Shown here: positions 8,188 to 15,962 of the stretch, piece after piece
How the letters are laid out: every line of letters starts with the position of its first letter
Position numbering within the stretch: position 1 is the stretch's first letter
Assembly (NCBI RefSeq): GCF_900638305.1
Contig: NZ_LR134506.1
Location: forward strand, 1,984,001-2,048,000
From: Porphyromonas cangingivalis
GTDB taxonomy: Bacteria; Bacteroidota; Bacteroidia; Bacteroidales; Porphyromonadaceae
Direction of reading: 5' to 3'
DNA length: 64,000 bases
The notes under the pieces: generated by a model
What the model was told of the DNA's origin: nothing
Seen by the model: only the letters and a program-made list of their open reading frames with translations
The model's database searches: none
Position numbers and translations under genes: made by a program

Positions 8188-9804
8188 ATGAATAATCTCT
8201 TCATGACATCTCGATACCCTATTATTACAATTATTGCGACCTCTGGCTGTAGAACAGGAACTTTGTTGCAGCAAGCTATTCCCTCTGTTTTAGCTCAAGA
8301 TTGTCTTCCTTGTGCTTGTATTGTGGTCGATGATAACAATGCCCCGGCTGAGTATAGCAAAATCAGCTTGGGGCTTGAAGAGTTACAGAAAAGAACCGCT
8401 GTAGAGCTTAGGTTAATCCGAAATAATCGAACTTCTGGGTTCTCAGGAACCGGAGCCTGGAATACTGCAATAGCTTATGCACGCAAATATACAGCTGAGC
8501 ATCACTGGGAAGATGTCTATATCTCTATACTTGATGATGACGATCGGTGGCATAGCAGCCACCTCCGACGCTGTGCCGAGGCTATGTGTAGCAATCCTGA
8601 TGCTATCTTCTGCAACCTGACTCGTGTATACCACCAACACGGGGAGTCAGGAAAACTCAAAAGTCATAGCGACCTCACTATTCCTAAATTTCTCTACGGC
8701 AATCCAGGGGTTCAAGGGAGCAATATGTGTTTTCGTCTCTCAGCCATTGAGACTATAGGAGGCTTCGATGAGACACTAAGGAGCTGTACCGATAGAGATC
8801 TTATGATTCGCTTTTTGGAGCGATTTGGCAATAAAAATATTGTGGTTATTGACGAACAGACTGTTTGGCACGATGCCCGTTCACCAGCCTGTGTTACGAA
8901 CAATATTGAAAACAAAACAGCTGGCTTAGATACTTTTTATAAGAAACACCTGTGGCGCTTCGATGAACCAACACTTGAGCGCTCTCTTATGCGTGCTGAA
9001 AAGCTGTTTTCTTATCCTCATAAACAGAAAATCTGGGAGAGTTACTACCAAGCCCAGGAGATTATTGCCATTATGATGCCCCTGCATAATGGCGCCAAAA
9101 GTATCCGTAGGGCAGTACGTTCTGTAGTGACACAGGAGCGTACGGAGCGACCCATAGTACTATTTATCGGAGATGATGCTTCGACAGATGGATGGAGAGC
9201 TGAAATTTCGGATTGCCTCTGCCTCTACCATAATATTATCACCATAGATATAAATGGAGGCTCTCCTGCCAAAGCACGCAATGCTCTAGCGGAGTATATC
9301 CTTAGATCCTATCCGCATACTTACATACTGTGTCGCCTAGATGTCGATGACGAACTCCATAGCACAACAACTCTCTCGGAAATAGAGTATTTGTTTGCAG
9401 ATGACGAGGTAAATGCAGTACTCTGTGGCAATTATCAAATACACAGAGGTAGGATCGTTGGCATCAATCGGGCGAGCAAAGATTTTCATAATAGCGAATA
9501 TATGAGGAGACGGCTACTGTCTATGGCTCTGGGGGATCGCACTGCAGAGCTACCTTCGTGCAATCTGTGTCTTCGTCCAAGTGTTTATCGCCCTTACCCC
9601 GATGAATGCAGTGGAGAGGATCATTGGTTGGTTATCCAGACCCTACTTCGACTCCCAAGCCGCTCCTTCCTTATGGCTTCTCAGCAGATGTACTGTATGT
9701 ACAGCTTGGAGGGCAAGACCACACAAACAAATAAAGTCAACGACAGTTATATTGACAGCAGAAAAAGACTATATGAGTACTATATCAACAGTATTGACCG
9801 CTAG
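8188..9804 (+). CDS. Tandem family-2 glycosyltransferase (two GT-A domains)
   Basis: 538 residues with two GT2-like domains in series. Domain 1 (about 10-215) starts IITIIATS and has VVDDN near 47-50, a four-Asp metal/nucleotide motif at 116-119, and the acceptor-side GGFDE and DRDLMIRF elements near 191-210. Domain 2 (about 291-490) starts IIAIMMPLHNGAKSI and has IGDDAS (328-332), DVDDE (385-389) and a GEDHW block near 476-480. No membrane segment is apparent. The start at 8188 is chosen because the -7 box overlaps earlier candidates. The gene overlaps the next one by 32 nt. The product probably transfers two sugars or alternates in a polymer; substrates cannot be read from sequence. Confidence 0.85.
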   Translation: MNNLFMTSRYPIITIIATSGCRTGTLLQQAIPSVLAQDCLPCACIVVDDNNAPAEYSKISLGLEELQKRTAVELRLIRNNRTSGFSGTGAWNTAIAYARKYTAEHHWEDVYISILDDDDRWHSSHLRRCAEAMCSNPDAIFCNLTRVYHQHGESGKLKSHSDLTIPKFLYGNPGVQGSNMCFRLSAIETIGGFDETLRSCTDRDLMIRFLERFGNKNIVVIDEQTVWHDARSPACVTNNIENKTAGLDTFYKKHLWRFDEPTLERSLMRAEKLFSYPHKQKIWESYYQAQEIIAIMMPLHNGAKSIRRAVRSVVTQERTERPIVLFIGDDASTDGWRAEISDCLCLYHNIITIDINGGSPAKARNALAEYILRSYPHTYILCRLDVDDELHSTTTLSEIEYLFADDEVNAVLCGNYQIHRGRIVGINRASKDFHNSEYMRRRLLSMALGDRTAELPSCNLCLRPSVYRPYPDECSGEDHWLVIQTLLRLPSRSFLMASQQMYCMYSLEGKTTQTNKVNDSYIDSRKRLYEYYINSIDR

Positions 9805-12800
9805 GCAGAGAACAGCCTGGCTCATACTACCCAATGATGTACAATCTTCAGTACGGCTACTAGGTCAGGGAGGGGAAGGAGTAGTTTTCGCTACGTCAGA
9901 TAAAGTCTACAAAGTTTATGACCAGCTAGAGGATAAAGATTATTGGCGTATTAAACGGAGCCTTGATAGAGCACATAGCATTCGTTGCATTTATCCCATA
10001 GAGAGCTTCGAACCAGTGGGTACAGGCTATTACATTATGGTGTACCCCTATGAGGCCTCTATCCCAGCGACGGATATTGCTACCGAAGAATGGCAAGATA
10101 TGCTTGCTGAGCTATGGGTCGCTGGCCTTATCGCCTTTGACGTTAAGCCTAGTAACTTCGTTCGTACGGATAATGGGGTTAAACTCATTGATTACAATCT
10201 GTATTTTCATACAGATAATCACTTCCTCAATATGTGCGTTCGGGCATTCATATATAATAAATATCGAGGGCGGGATGACGAATACTTACGCAAGCTAGCT
10301 CGGAGTGCTATCAATCAGTTTGATTTGCCAGAGCTGGTGGGTATACAAGAGTTTGTCAACGGAGTGTATCTGCGTGCCATCCATCTGTCATCAAAGAAAG
10401 GTATTCAGCAGCTTGAAGGCGTCTCTGTGCTGGGGAAAAAGCTGGATGTGCCATTTGAGGTATTAGGCAATCTTGAGCTACGCTTTTTTGAAGAGTTACG
10501 TAGAGGGCGCTATTTGACAGGAGGATCTATCCGAGGACTTTTGCTAGGGAAAAAGGGGTATCTAACGCCTCGGGAGGTAGTGCTAGGTTATCACGATATT
10601 ACACGTTTTAGAGAGCCTGTTTCCTTGGTCGTCAAGACGTGTGCGCAGGATTATGCTAGTATTTATGCAAATGTCTGTCACATTGTGCGTCAGCTCTCCT
10701 CCCCACATCGATTTGACGAGTATATTCTAGCCATTGATACCCGAACCGATGATTTTCTTCGTCAGTTTACTCAAGAAGCATCTTGGGATAAGCTCCTAGA
10801 GGAGGCTAATAAGCTCATTCATAATGGTGTTATTGATAAATATATCATATTACCCGAGACGGAAGTCGTCGCCATCAACGAGCGATGGTTCGGGATAGCC
10901 TCCCCTTGTACTCATAGTCAACACCAAGCACCAGTTACTGCTCAGCTCTATCTCTTTGAGGAGGCCAAAGGCAAATATATTCTTCAGATGGATAGCGATG
11001 TACTAATCGGCCGTGATGACCTCATGCATGATTACCTAGAGGATATGGTGCGTGAGCTTGAGGAGCATCCATCAGTGGTATCGGTAGGATTTAATATATA
11101 CCAAGATAAAGGCATCAAGTTCAAGCCATACTTTGGTTACGAAGACGGAGGATTTGCTCCAGAAGTGCGTATGGGATTGTTTGACAAGGAGCGCATGCTA
11201 GCTATGCGTCCTTTCTACAATCAAGTTCTAGATAGAGGCTGGGAATATACCTGGTTTAGGTCTATGCATCTCAAGCAAAAGGATTTGGGCATGAGCTCCA
11301 TACGAGGTGGGGACCGACGTACATTCTACATTCATCCTCAAAACTACCGCAAATCGGTATCAGACGTTTGGCTAACTATACTAGACCGAGTAGAGCAAGG
11401 ACATATCCCCGATTGTCAATATGGAGCATTTGACTGTATGGGGAGCTACTATGACTGGTGTCTTCCCCGTAGAGAAGAGCCCTATGTCTTCGTTTGTACT
11501 GTACGCAATGTGGCCTATGATAGATTTCTCAGGATGTTTGCCTCTTTGCTTGCTCAGCGTGATGAGCGTTGGGGCATGGTACTCATCGACGATGCCTCGG
11601 ACAATGGCCTATCTCTCTTTATAGAGTATATAACGAAACCATTCAGAGATAGAATAACATTGATTCGCAACAGGGTAAGGGGTGGTGGCTTATACAACCA
11701 TCATAAAGCAATTCACTATTTCGTCAAAAAAACAGATACTGTCATCATCACTCTTGATGGAGACGATGCTCTCCTAGGAGACAAGGTCTTGTCTATGATA
11801 GCCAATCGCTATGAAGAGCACTTTGCAGATGTAGTGATAGGGCGTATGTATCAGAACTATCGTCTACAGCCTCACTATCGCTATCCCGCGAACTACGTGA
11901 ATCCACGTGCCACGGGAGGCAATGTATGGCAGCATACACGCTCATTTCGCAAATACCTTTTTGACTCGCTCGAGGCAAAAGACCTCAAAAGAGTCCCAGA
12001 CAGCGGCAATCTCAGCAAGGTTGTAACAAAAAGTAAATGGCTTGAGAACAGTGCCGACTTTGCCTTTATGGTTCCCATCGTGGAGATGAGTCGAAAGCCC
12101 AACCAACTAGAGCAGTTTACCTACTATTATGACAGAGATGCAGAGGCTTATACCGAGGAGGTACGACAGAGCAAAGAGCGTAATATCGCTTATATTCTGA
12201 ATAGGCCAGCTAAGTCTCCTAGTGATGTCCACATTGGTCGGAGAACGTTTATTCCCAACACCAATAAGATCGAGATCGATATCACCTATATCTGCAATCT
12301 TGGCTGCGAAGCCTGTAATCGCTCTTGTCCACAGGCCCCCACTACGGAGCAGATGACCCTCCTTGACATAGAGCGCTTTGTCGAGGAAAGCATAGAGTTG
12401 GGTAAGCGGTGGGAGTTCATCAACATATTGGGAGGAGAGCCTACCTTACATCCAGAGTTGAGAGAGATAGTATCGTGTATCATAAACGAATATATCCGAC
12501 CTTGTTCTCCTCAGACCCAAATTCAAATTGTTAGCAACGGATACACCGAATATAGTAGGATCTTACTACAAGAACTTCAAGATACTTATCCCGAGCTTTG
12601 GGTAGATCGCTCGTCGTTCAAAACAAGTAAAAAGGTCGAATACTTCTCCCCATTTAACGATGCACCTATTGACGACCCGCAGTTTGCCGATGCTCAGTAT
12701 CATAAAGGGTGCTGGGTGACAAGTTTTTGTGGTATAGGTCTTAATCGCTATGGCTACTATGCTTGTAGTGTATGTGGAGGCATAGATCGTGTGCTCAATC

Positions 12801-13015
12801 AAGAGCGTTGTGCTATTGGTAGTCTCAAGGAGGTTAGCGAGGATAAATTGAGAGCACAGCTAGAGCGTTTCTGTAGACTATGTGGCAACTTCAAGGATTA
12901 TGATCATAATCAGGGTCTTTTCATACCACGTGTAGAGAAAGCTCCTCTCAGTGAAAATAAGATTTCTCCATCTTGGAAAAAGATTTATGACAGCTATAAA
13001 CAAAGAAAAAAGTAA
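9773..13015 (+). CDS. Kinase-like / two glycosyltransferase / radical-SAM fusion protein
   Basis: 1080 residues, four domains. (1) About 25-180 is protein-kinase-like: glycine loop GQGGEG (31-36), beta-3 lysine K47 in VYKVY, catalytic loop FDVKPSN (D123, K125, N128) and a DFG equivalent DYN (140-142). (2) About 280-560 is GT-A-like, with DSD at 407-409. (3) About 570-790 is a second GT2-like domain, with LIDDAS (604-609) and DGDD (662-665). (4) About 830-1050 is radical SAM: CxxxCxxC at C841, C845, C848 and GGEP at 887-890. It is followed by a C-terminal cysteine set (980, 986, 998, 1001, 1013, 1034, 1037) that resembles a SPASM-like auxiliary Fe-S region. ATG 9773 is chosen because the frame upstream of it only shadows the previous gene. 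It overlaps both neighbours (32 and 29 nt), so translation is coupled. I do not know a characterised protein with this architecture; a role in building and modifying a surface glycan is inferred. Confidence 0.8.
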   Translation: MSTISTVLTARQRTAWLILPNDVQSSVRLLGQGGEGVVFATSDKVYKVYDQLEDKDYWRIKRSLDRAHSIRCIYPIESFEPVGTGYYIMVYPYEASIPATDIATEEWQDMLAELWVAGLIAFDVKPSNFVRTDNGVKLIDYNLYFHTDNHFLNMCVRAFIYNKYRGRDDEYLRKLARSAINQFDLPELVGIQEFVNGVYLRAIHLSSKKGIQQLEGVSVLGKKLDVPFEVLGNLELRFFEELRRGRYLTGGSIRGLLLGKKGYLTPREVVLGYHDITRFREPVSLVVKTCAQDYASIYANVCHIVRQLSSPHRFDEYILAIDTRTDDFLRQFTQEASWDKLLEEANKLIHNGVIDKYIILPETEVVAINERWFGIASPCTHSQHQAPVTAQLYLFEEAKGKYILQMDSDVLIGRDDLMHDYLEDMVRELEEHPSVVSVGFNIYQDKGIKFKPYFGYEDGGFAPEVRMGLFDKERMLAMRPFYNQVLDRGWEYTWFRSMHLKQKDLGMSSIRGGDRRTFYIHPQNYRKSVSDVWLTILDRVEQGHIPDCQYGAFDCMGSYYDWCLPRREEPYVFVCTVRNVAYDRFLRMFASLLAQRDERWGMVLIDDASDNGLSLFIEYITKPFRDRITLIRNRVRGGGLYNHHKAIHYFVKKTDTVIITLDGDDALLGDKVLSMIANRYEEHFADVVIGRMYQNYRLQPHYRYPANYVNPRATGGNVWQHTRSFRKYLFDSLEAKDLKRVPDSGNLSKVVTKSKWLENSADFAFMVPIVEMSRKPNQLEQFTYYYDRDAEAYTEEVRQSKERNIAYILNRPAKSPSDVHIGRRTFIPNTNKIEIDITYICNLGCEACNRSCPQAPTTEQMTLLDIERFVEESIELGKRWEFINILGGEPTLHPELREIVSCIINEYIRPCSPQTQIQIVSNGYTEYSRILLQELQDTYPELWVDRSSFKTSKKVEYFSPFNDAPIDDPQFADAQYHKGCWVTSFCGIGLNRYGYYACSVCGGIDRVLNQERCAIGSLKEVSEDKLRAQLERFCRLCGNFKDYDHNQGLFIPRVEKAPLSENKISPSWKKIYDSYKQRKK

Positions 13016-14018
13016 AAATAATAGGTGTATTCTCATCACGGGAGTTGCTGGGTTTATTGGGTCGCATTTGGCTCATAGCTTATTGGAGGATAAAGTTGCG
13101 GTAGTAGGTGTAGACTCTCTCTCCGATTATTATCCTATAGAGATCAAGCTAAGAAGGCTCGCATCTCTGCAGTGCTTCCAATCTTTTGTTTACTATCACG
13201 CTTGTGTCTCAGAGTCCATGAGTTTGACGAAAATCCTTGAAACTCACACTCCGACACTTGTTATTCATTTAGCAGCACAAGCAGGAGTCGTTGCCGAGGG
13301 ACATCTAACCCCTAGCTACATAGAGAGTAATATCTACGGAGCAGAGGTGGTTATGCGTCTGTGTGCTCATCTGGGAATCCCTCTTATATACGCCAGCTCT
13401 AGTAGTGTATATGGCGATTGCTCGAATGTCCCCTTCCTCGAGTCTGAGGCGACTCTATCACCCAAGAGTCTGTATGCTGCTACCAAACTATATAATGAGC
13501 AGGTTGCATCCTTTTATGCCAAACATCTCAACCTCAAAGCCGTTGGTCTTCGTTTCTTTTCTATCTATGGGGAAGATATGAGACCAGATATGGCAATCAG
13601 TTTATTTACCTCGGCGATATATCACGGCAAACCAATCACTCTCTATGGAAATGATGCTACAGCTCGAGATTTTACCTACATCAAAGATTTAGTTTGTGTG
13701 ATAAAACAGGTTACTCAAAAACTTCATGAGGGGGAAACTCTTGCTCCGATATACAATATTGGGAATCAGTCTCCTGTGCCTATAGAGAGGGTCGTTAGAA
13801 TACTAGAGAAGCTATTGAATAAAACTAGTAAAATCACACATAGCCCATTGCGTCCAGGGGAAGCACAACTGACCTATTCGGACTCATCTCTATTATATAG
13901 AGACTTAGGTATTCGACCAAACACTACAATTGAGGAGGGGCTGAAGTGCTATGTGAAATGGTATCTAGCCAATAATTCGAACATACAACCAAAAAATAAA
14001 GATGGCAGTGTGTCATAA
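12987..14018 (+). CDS. NAD-dependent nucleotide-sugar epimerase (extended SDR)
   Basis: 343 residues of extended short-chain dehydrogenase/reductase type. The NAD-binding motif GVAGFIGSH lies at 19-27, the serine-rich strand near 137-140 and the catalytic YxxxK as Y163-AAT-K167. The later ARDFTYIKD and YNIGN segments are typical of UDP-glucuronate 4-epimerase and UDP-glucose 4-epimerase relatives. It would supply the sugar nucleotide used by the two upstream glycosyltransferase proteins. ATG 12987 follows an AG-rich stretch and overlaps the upstream gene by 29 nt. The exact epimerised sugar is not clear; the WcaG/CapI type is the closest guess. Confidence 0.88.
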   Translation: MTAINKEKSKNNRCILITGVAGFIGSHLAHSLLEDKVAVVGVDSLSDYYPIEIKLRRLASLQCFQSFVYYHACVSESMSLTKILETHTPTLVIHLAAQAGVVAEGHLTPSYIESNIYGAEVVMRLCAHLGIPLIYASSSSVYGDCSNVPFLESEATLSPKSLYAATKLYNEQVASFYAKHLNLKAVGLRFFSIYGEDMRPDMAISLFTSAIYHGKPITLYGNDATARDFTYIKDLVCVIKQVTQKLHEGETLAPIYNIGNQSPVPIERVVRILEKLLNKTSKITHSPLRPGEAQLTYSDSSLLYRDLGIRPNTTIEEGLKCYVKWYLANNSNIQPKNKDGSVS

Positions 14019-14268
14019 TATACAAACATTGTGTTGCCATTGAATTCTATCACACTGGAGGTTGTATTTGGTCTACCTCGATCTTTATGCCTTACATTTT
14101 GTGTATACTCACATATCTAAAAAGGACCGTTTCAAAAGTAAACTTTCTCACAACTTCATTTTCCATACATTAAAAATAGAACTTATCTATGATAAGAGCT
14201 TCCTAATAAATTCAATGAAATACATTGGAGGCTGTTTTTATTGTTCGCGAGTTTTTGGGTGTAGAAAA
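14019..14268. other. Intergenic region between the glycan operon and the element
   Basis: 250 nt, AT-rich. It starts with a weak hairpin formed by ATGGCA near 14002 and TGCCAT near 14035, which may end the epimerase transcript. I see no supportable gene; the frame that spans it has a TTG start and runs over both the tRNA terminator and the att repeat. Confidence 0.5.
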
Positions 14269-14302
14269 GGGTGTAAATCACATAACTCGCTGATTTACAC
14301 CC
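14269..14302 (-). terminator. Displaced intrinsic terminator of tRNA-Ser
   Basis: A perfect 12-bp stem (14269-14280 with 14291-14302) around a 10-nt loop, followed on the minus strand by TTTT. It lies 6 nt outside the left att repeat. Before insertion it would have stood directly behind the 3' end of the minus-strand tRNA-Ser gene, which is now about 37 kb away. Confidence 0.75.
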
Positions 14303-14308
14303 TTGTCT

Positions 14309-14321
14309 GCGGAGAGAGAGG
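14309..14321. repeat. Left attachment repeat of the conjugative element
   Basis: GCGGAGAGAGAGG, identical to 51638-51650 in the 3' end of the tRNA-Ser gene and in the same orientation. This is the duplicated core left by integration into a tRNA 3' end. Confidence 0.85.
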
Positions 14322-14380
14322 TCGGTGAACCTTCCCCCTTATATGCTTAAAAGTCAATGCTTTTGTTTTTCCAAACTTAT

Positions 14381-14405
14381 AATCGGTAACGAAATAGGCA
14401 CAAAT
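14381..14405 (+). repeat. Left subterminal repeat, probable integrase arm site
   Basis: 22 of 25 bases match 51491-51515 in direct orientation; the shared start is AATCGGTAACGA. A TTTGTCC motif, repeated many times at the right end, lies nearby at 14418-14424. Paired subterminal repeats in a tyrosine-recombinase element usually bind integrase arm domains. Confidence 0.55.
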
Positions 14406-14517
14406 TAAATAGCCTTATTTGTCCACCTTTGACCTATGCTCTTCTGCATATATCGTGGGTTCAAAGATACATATAAATTTCATATTTGCAAATTATTTAG
14501 TCCTCAATACTTTAGCG

Positions 14518-14567
14518 TTAGTGCAAGGTGCAAGCTTATCTATATAGATACTTGCACCTTGCACTAA
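14518..14567. repeat. Large palindrome upstream of arsR
   Basis: Two perfect 17-nt arms (14518-14534 and 14551-14567) flank a 16-nt centre that holds its own 14-nt palindrome (14537-14550). No T-run follows on either strand, so it does not look like a normal terminator. It could be an operator, a boundary element or a site used by element proteins. Confidence 0.6.
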
Positions 14568-14598
14568 AAAATGCAGAAAAATTTGTTTGTTTGAAATA

Positions 14599-14620
14599 TT
14601 GTTCGTAGTTTTGCGAACAA
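14599..14620 (+). promoter_or_regulatory. ars promoter with ArsR operator over the -7 box
   Basis: The -7 box TAGTTTTG (14606-14613) is framed exactly by perfect inverted 7-mers TTGTTCG (14599-14605) and CGAACAA (14614-14620). A dimeric repressor bound here would block RNA polymerase. This is the expected layout for ArsR autoregulation of the operon that follows. Confidence 0.65.
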
Positions 14621-14640
14621 CAAATAAAGGAGATAGAATT

Positions 14641-14958
14641 GTGAAGATTAAGAATGACATTGAAGAACAGGAATTAATTGCCCGCTTTGCAAAAGCAATG
14701 GGACATCCTACCCGGATTGCGATACTACTGTTTTTGGCATCGCAAGAAAGTTGTTTCTTTGGGGATATTCACGATGAACTTCCGATAGCTAAAGCGACCG
14801 TATCACAGCACTTAAAAGAACTCAAAGATGCGGGCTTAATTCAGGGAGAAATCGAAACCCCGAAAGTGAGGTATTGTATCAATAAGGAGAACTGGGAAAT
14901 AGCCCGAAAGTTATTTGCAGACCTTTTTAATGTATATGTAAAAGATGTATGCTGTTAA
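14641..14958 (+). CDS. arsR: ArsR-family arsenite-responsive repressor
   Basis: 105 residues if started at GTG 14641, which has GGAG 11 nt upstream and lies downstream of the promoter. A winged helix-turn-helix core is visible: [13 protein letters not shown], then [18 protein letters not shown] as recognition helix, and a wing with PKVRYCIN. A cysteine sits in ESCFFG and two close the protein (DVCC). In this family As(III) binding to cysteines releases the repressor. It is first in the arsenic operon and probably binds the inverted repeat over its own promoter. Confidence 0.88.
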   Translation: MKIKNDIEEQELIARFAKAMGHPTRIAILLFLASQESCFFGDIHDELPIAKATVSQHLKELKDAGLIQGEIETPKVRYCINKENWEIARKLFADLFNVYVKDVCC

Positions 14959-15037
14959 TCAGCATATATTTTTTCCGACAGACGTTCGTTGTTTGGCGAA
15001 CTACATTCATTTGGTATGTTCAGATAAATAAAGTGAT

Positions 15038-15532
15038 ATGAAAATTAGAAAAGTAAAATTAGAAGACGCCCGTAGGATTTGTGAAATATATAACTATTAC
15101 ATTGAGAATACGGCTGTAACATTTGAAACTGCTCCTGTTTCAGTAGAAGAAATGAAAGGACGTATCAGTGAGATTATTGATTCCGGATTTTCCTATTATG
15201 TCGGAGAAATCAATGGTAATATAGTAGGATACTATTACATCCACAAATGGAATGGCAGGTGTGCTTATTCATCTACAAAAGAGGTTACAATTTATTTAGA
15301 TAAAGACCATACCGGAAAAGGATTTGGAACAGTGTTATACAACCATCTATTCCAAAACTTAGATAAAAAAAATATCCATGTGTTAATTGCTGGAATTTGT
15401 ATTCCAAATGAAGGCAGTGTAAAGTTGCACGAGAAATTTGGATTCAAGCAAGCTTCACACATGAAAGAAATAGGATGGAAATTTAATCAATGGCAGGATG
15501 TCGGTCATTGGTTGCTTAACATAAATAATTGA
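15038..15532 (+). CDS. arsN1: GNAT acetyltransferase, arsinothricin resistance type
   Basis: 164 residues, GNAT fold of the phosphinothricin/arsinothricin acetyltransferase group. Visible are IRKVKLEDA at the start, VTIYLDKDHTGKGFGTVLY (the acetyl-CoA pyrophosphate loop) and the IPNEGSVKLHEKFGF block typical of Pat/Bar proteins. In arsenic operons this gene (arsN1) acetylates the organoarsenical antibiotic arsinothricin. Assignment rests on the family and the ars context; a related herbicide-type or amino-acid substrate cannot be excluded. arsC starts 4 nt after it. Confidence 0.75.
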   Translation: MKIRKVKLEDARRICEIYNYYIENTAVTFETAPVSVEEMKGRISEIIDSGFSYYVGEINGNIVGYYYIHKWNGRCAYSSTKEVTIYLDKDHTGKGFGTVLYNHLFQNLDKKNIHVLIAGICIPNEGSVKLHEKFGFKQASHMKEIGWKFNQWQDVGHWLLNINN

Positions 15533-15536
15533 AGCT

Positions 15537-15962
15537 ATGAAAATACTTATTCTATGTACTGGTAACAGTTGTCGTAGCCAAATGGCACATGGGTTCTTGC
15601 ATTCTTTTGACCCATCACTAAAAGTATATTCCGCAGGGACAAAAGCGAGTGGAAAATTAAATCCTCAAGCAGTGGAAGTTATGAAAGATGCCGGAATAGA
15701 TATTTCACACCATACATCCGACAATGTAGATAAATACTTGAATGAAGAATGGGACTATGTTATTACGGTTTGCGGTGGTGCAAATGAAAGTTGTCCTACC
15801 TTTTCCGGTAATGTAAAGAATCGTTTGCACATAGGATTTGAAGACCCATCAGAAGCAACGGGTTCGCCTGAATTTATCCACTCTGAATTTATTCGGGTAA
15901 GGGACGAAATTAAAGAAGCATTTTATAAACTATATATCGAAAAAATAAAAAGCAATGAGTAA
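15537..15962 (+). CDS. arsC: Arsenate reductase, thioredoxin-coupled
   Basis: 141 residues, low-molecular-weight phosphatase fold. The P-loop is CTGNSCRS (C7, C12, R13). The second redox pair expected in the Staphylococcus pI258-type enzyme is seen in [10 protein letters not shown], giving three cysteines for the thioredoxin-linked disulfide relay. It reduces arsenate to arsenite for export by the Acr3 pump. Its end overlaps the acr3 start by 8 nt. Confidence 0.9.
   Translation: MKILILCTGNSCRSQMAHGFLHSFDPSLKVYSAGTKASGKLNPQAVEVMKDAGIDISHHTSDNVDKYLNEEWDYVITVCGGANESCPTFSGNVKNRLHIGFEDPSEATGSPEFIHSEFIRVRDEIKEAFYKLYIEKIKSNE

Noticed and set aside
7942-8274. 110-codon minus-strand frame upstream of the glycan operon
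   Set aside because: It overlaps the plus-strand promoter, the GT start and an intrinsic terminator; no domain is seen.
14062-14328. 88-codon plus-strand frame
   Set aside because: TTG start, no motif, and it runs across the tRNA terminator hairpin and the left att repeat.
14518-14567. Palindrome as terminator
   Set aside because: No T-run follows on either strand and no gene ends just before it.
15038-15532. Streptothricin or aminoglycoside acetyltransferase
   Set aside because: The IPNEGSVKLHEKFGF block and the ars context fit the Pat/ArsN1 group better.
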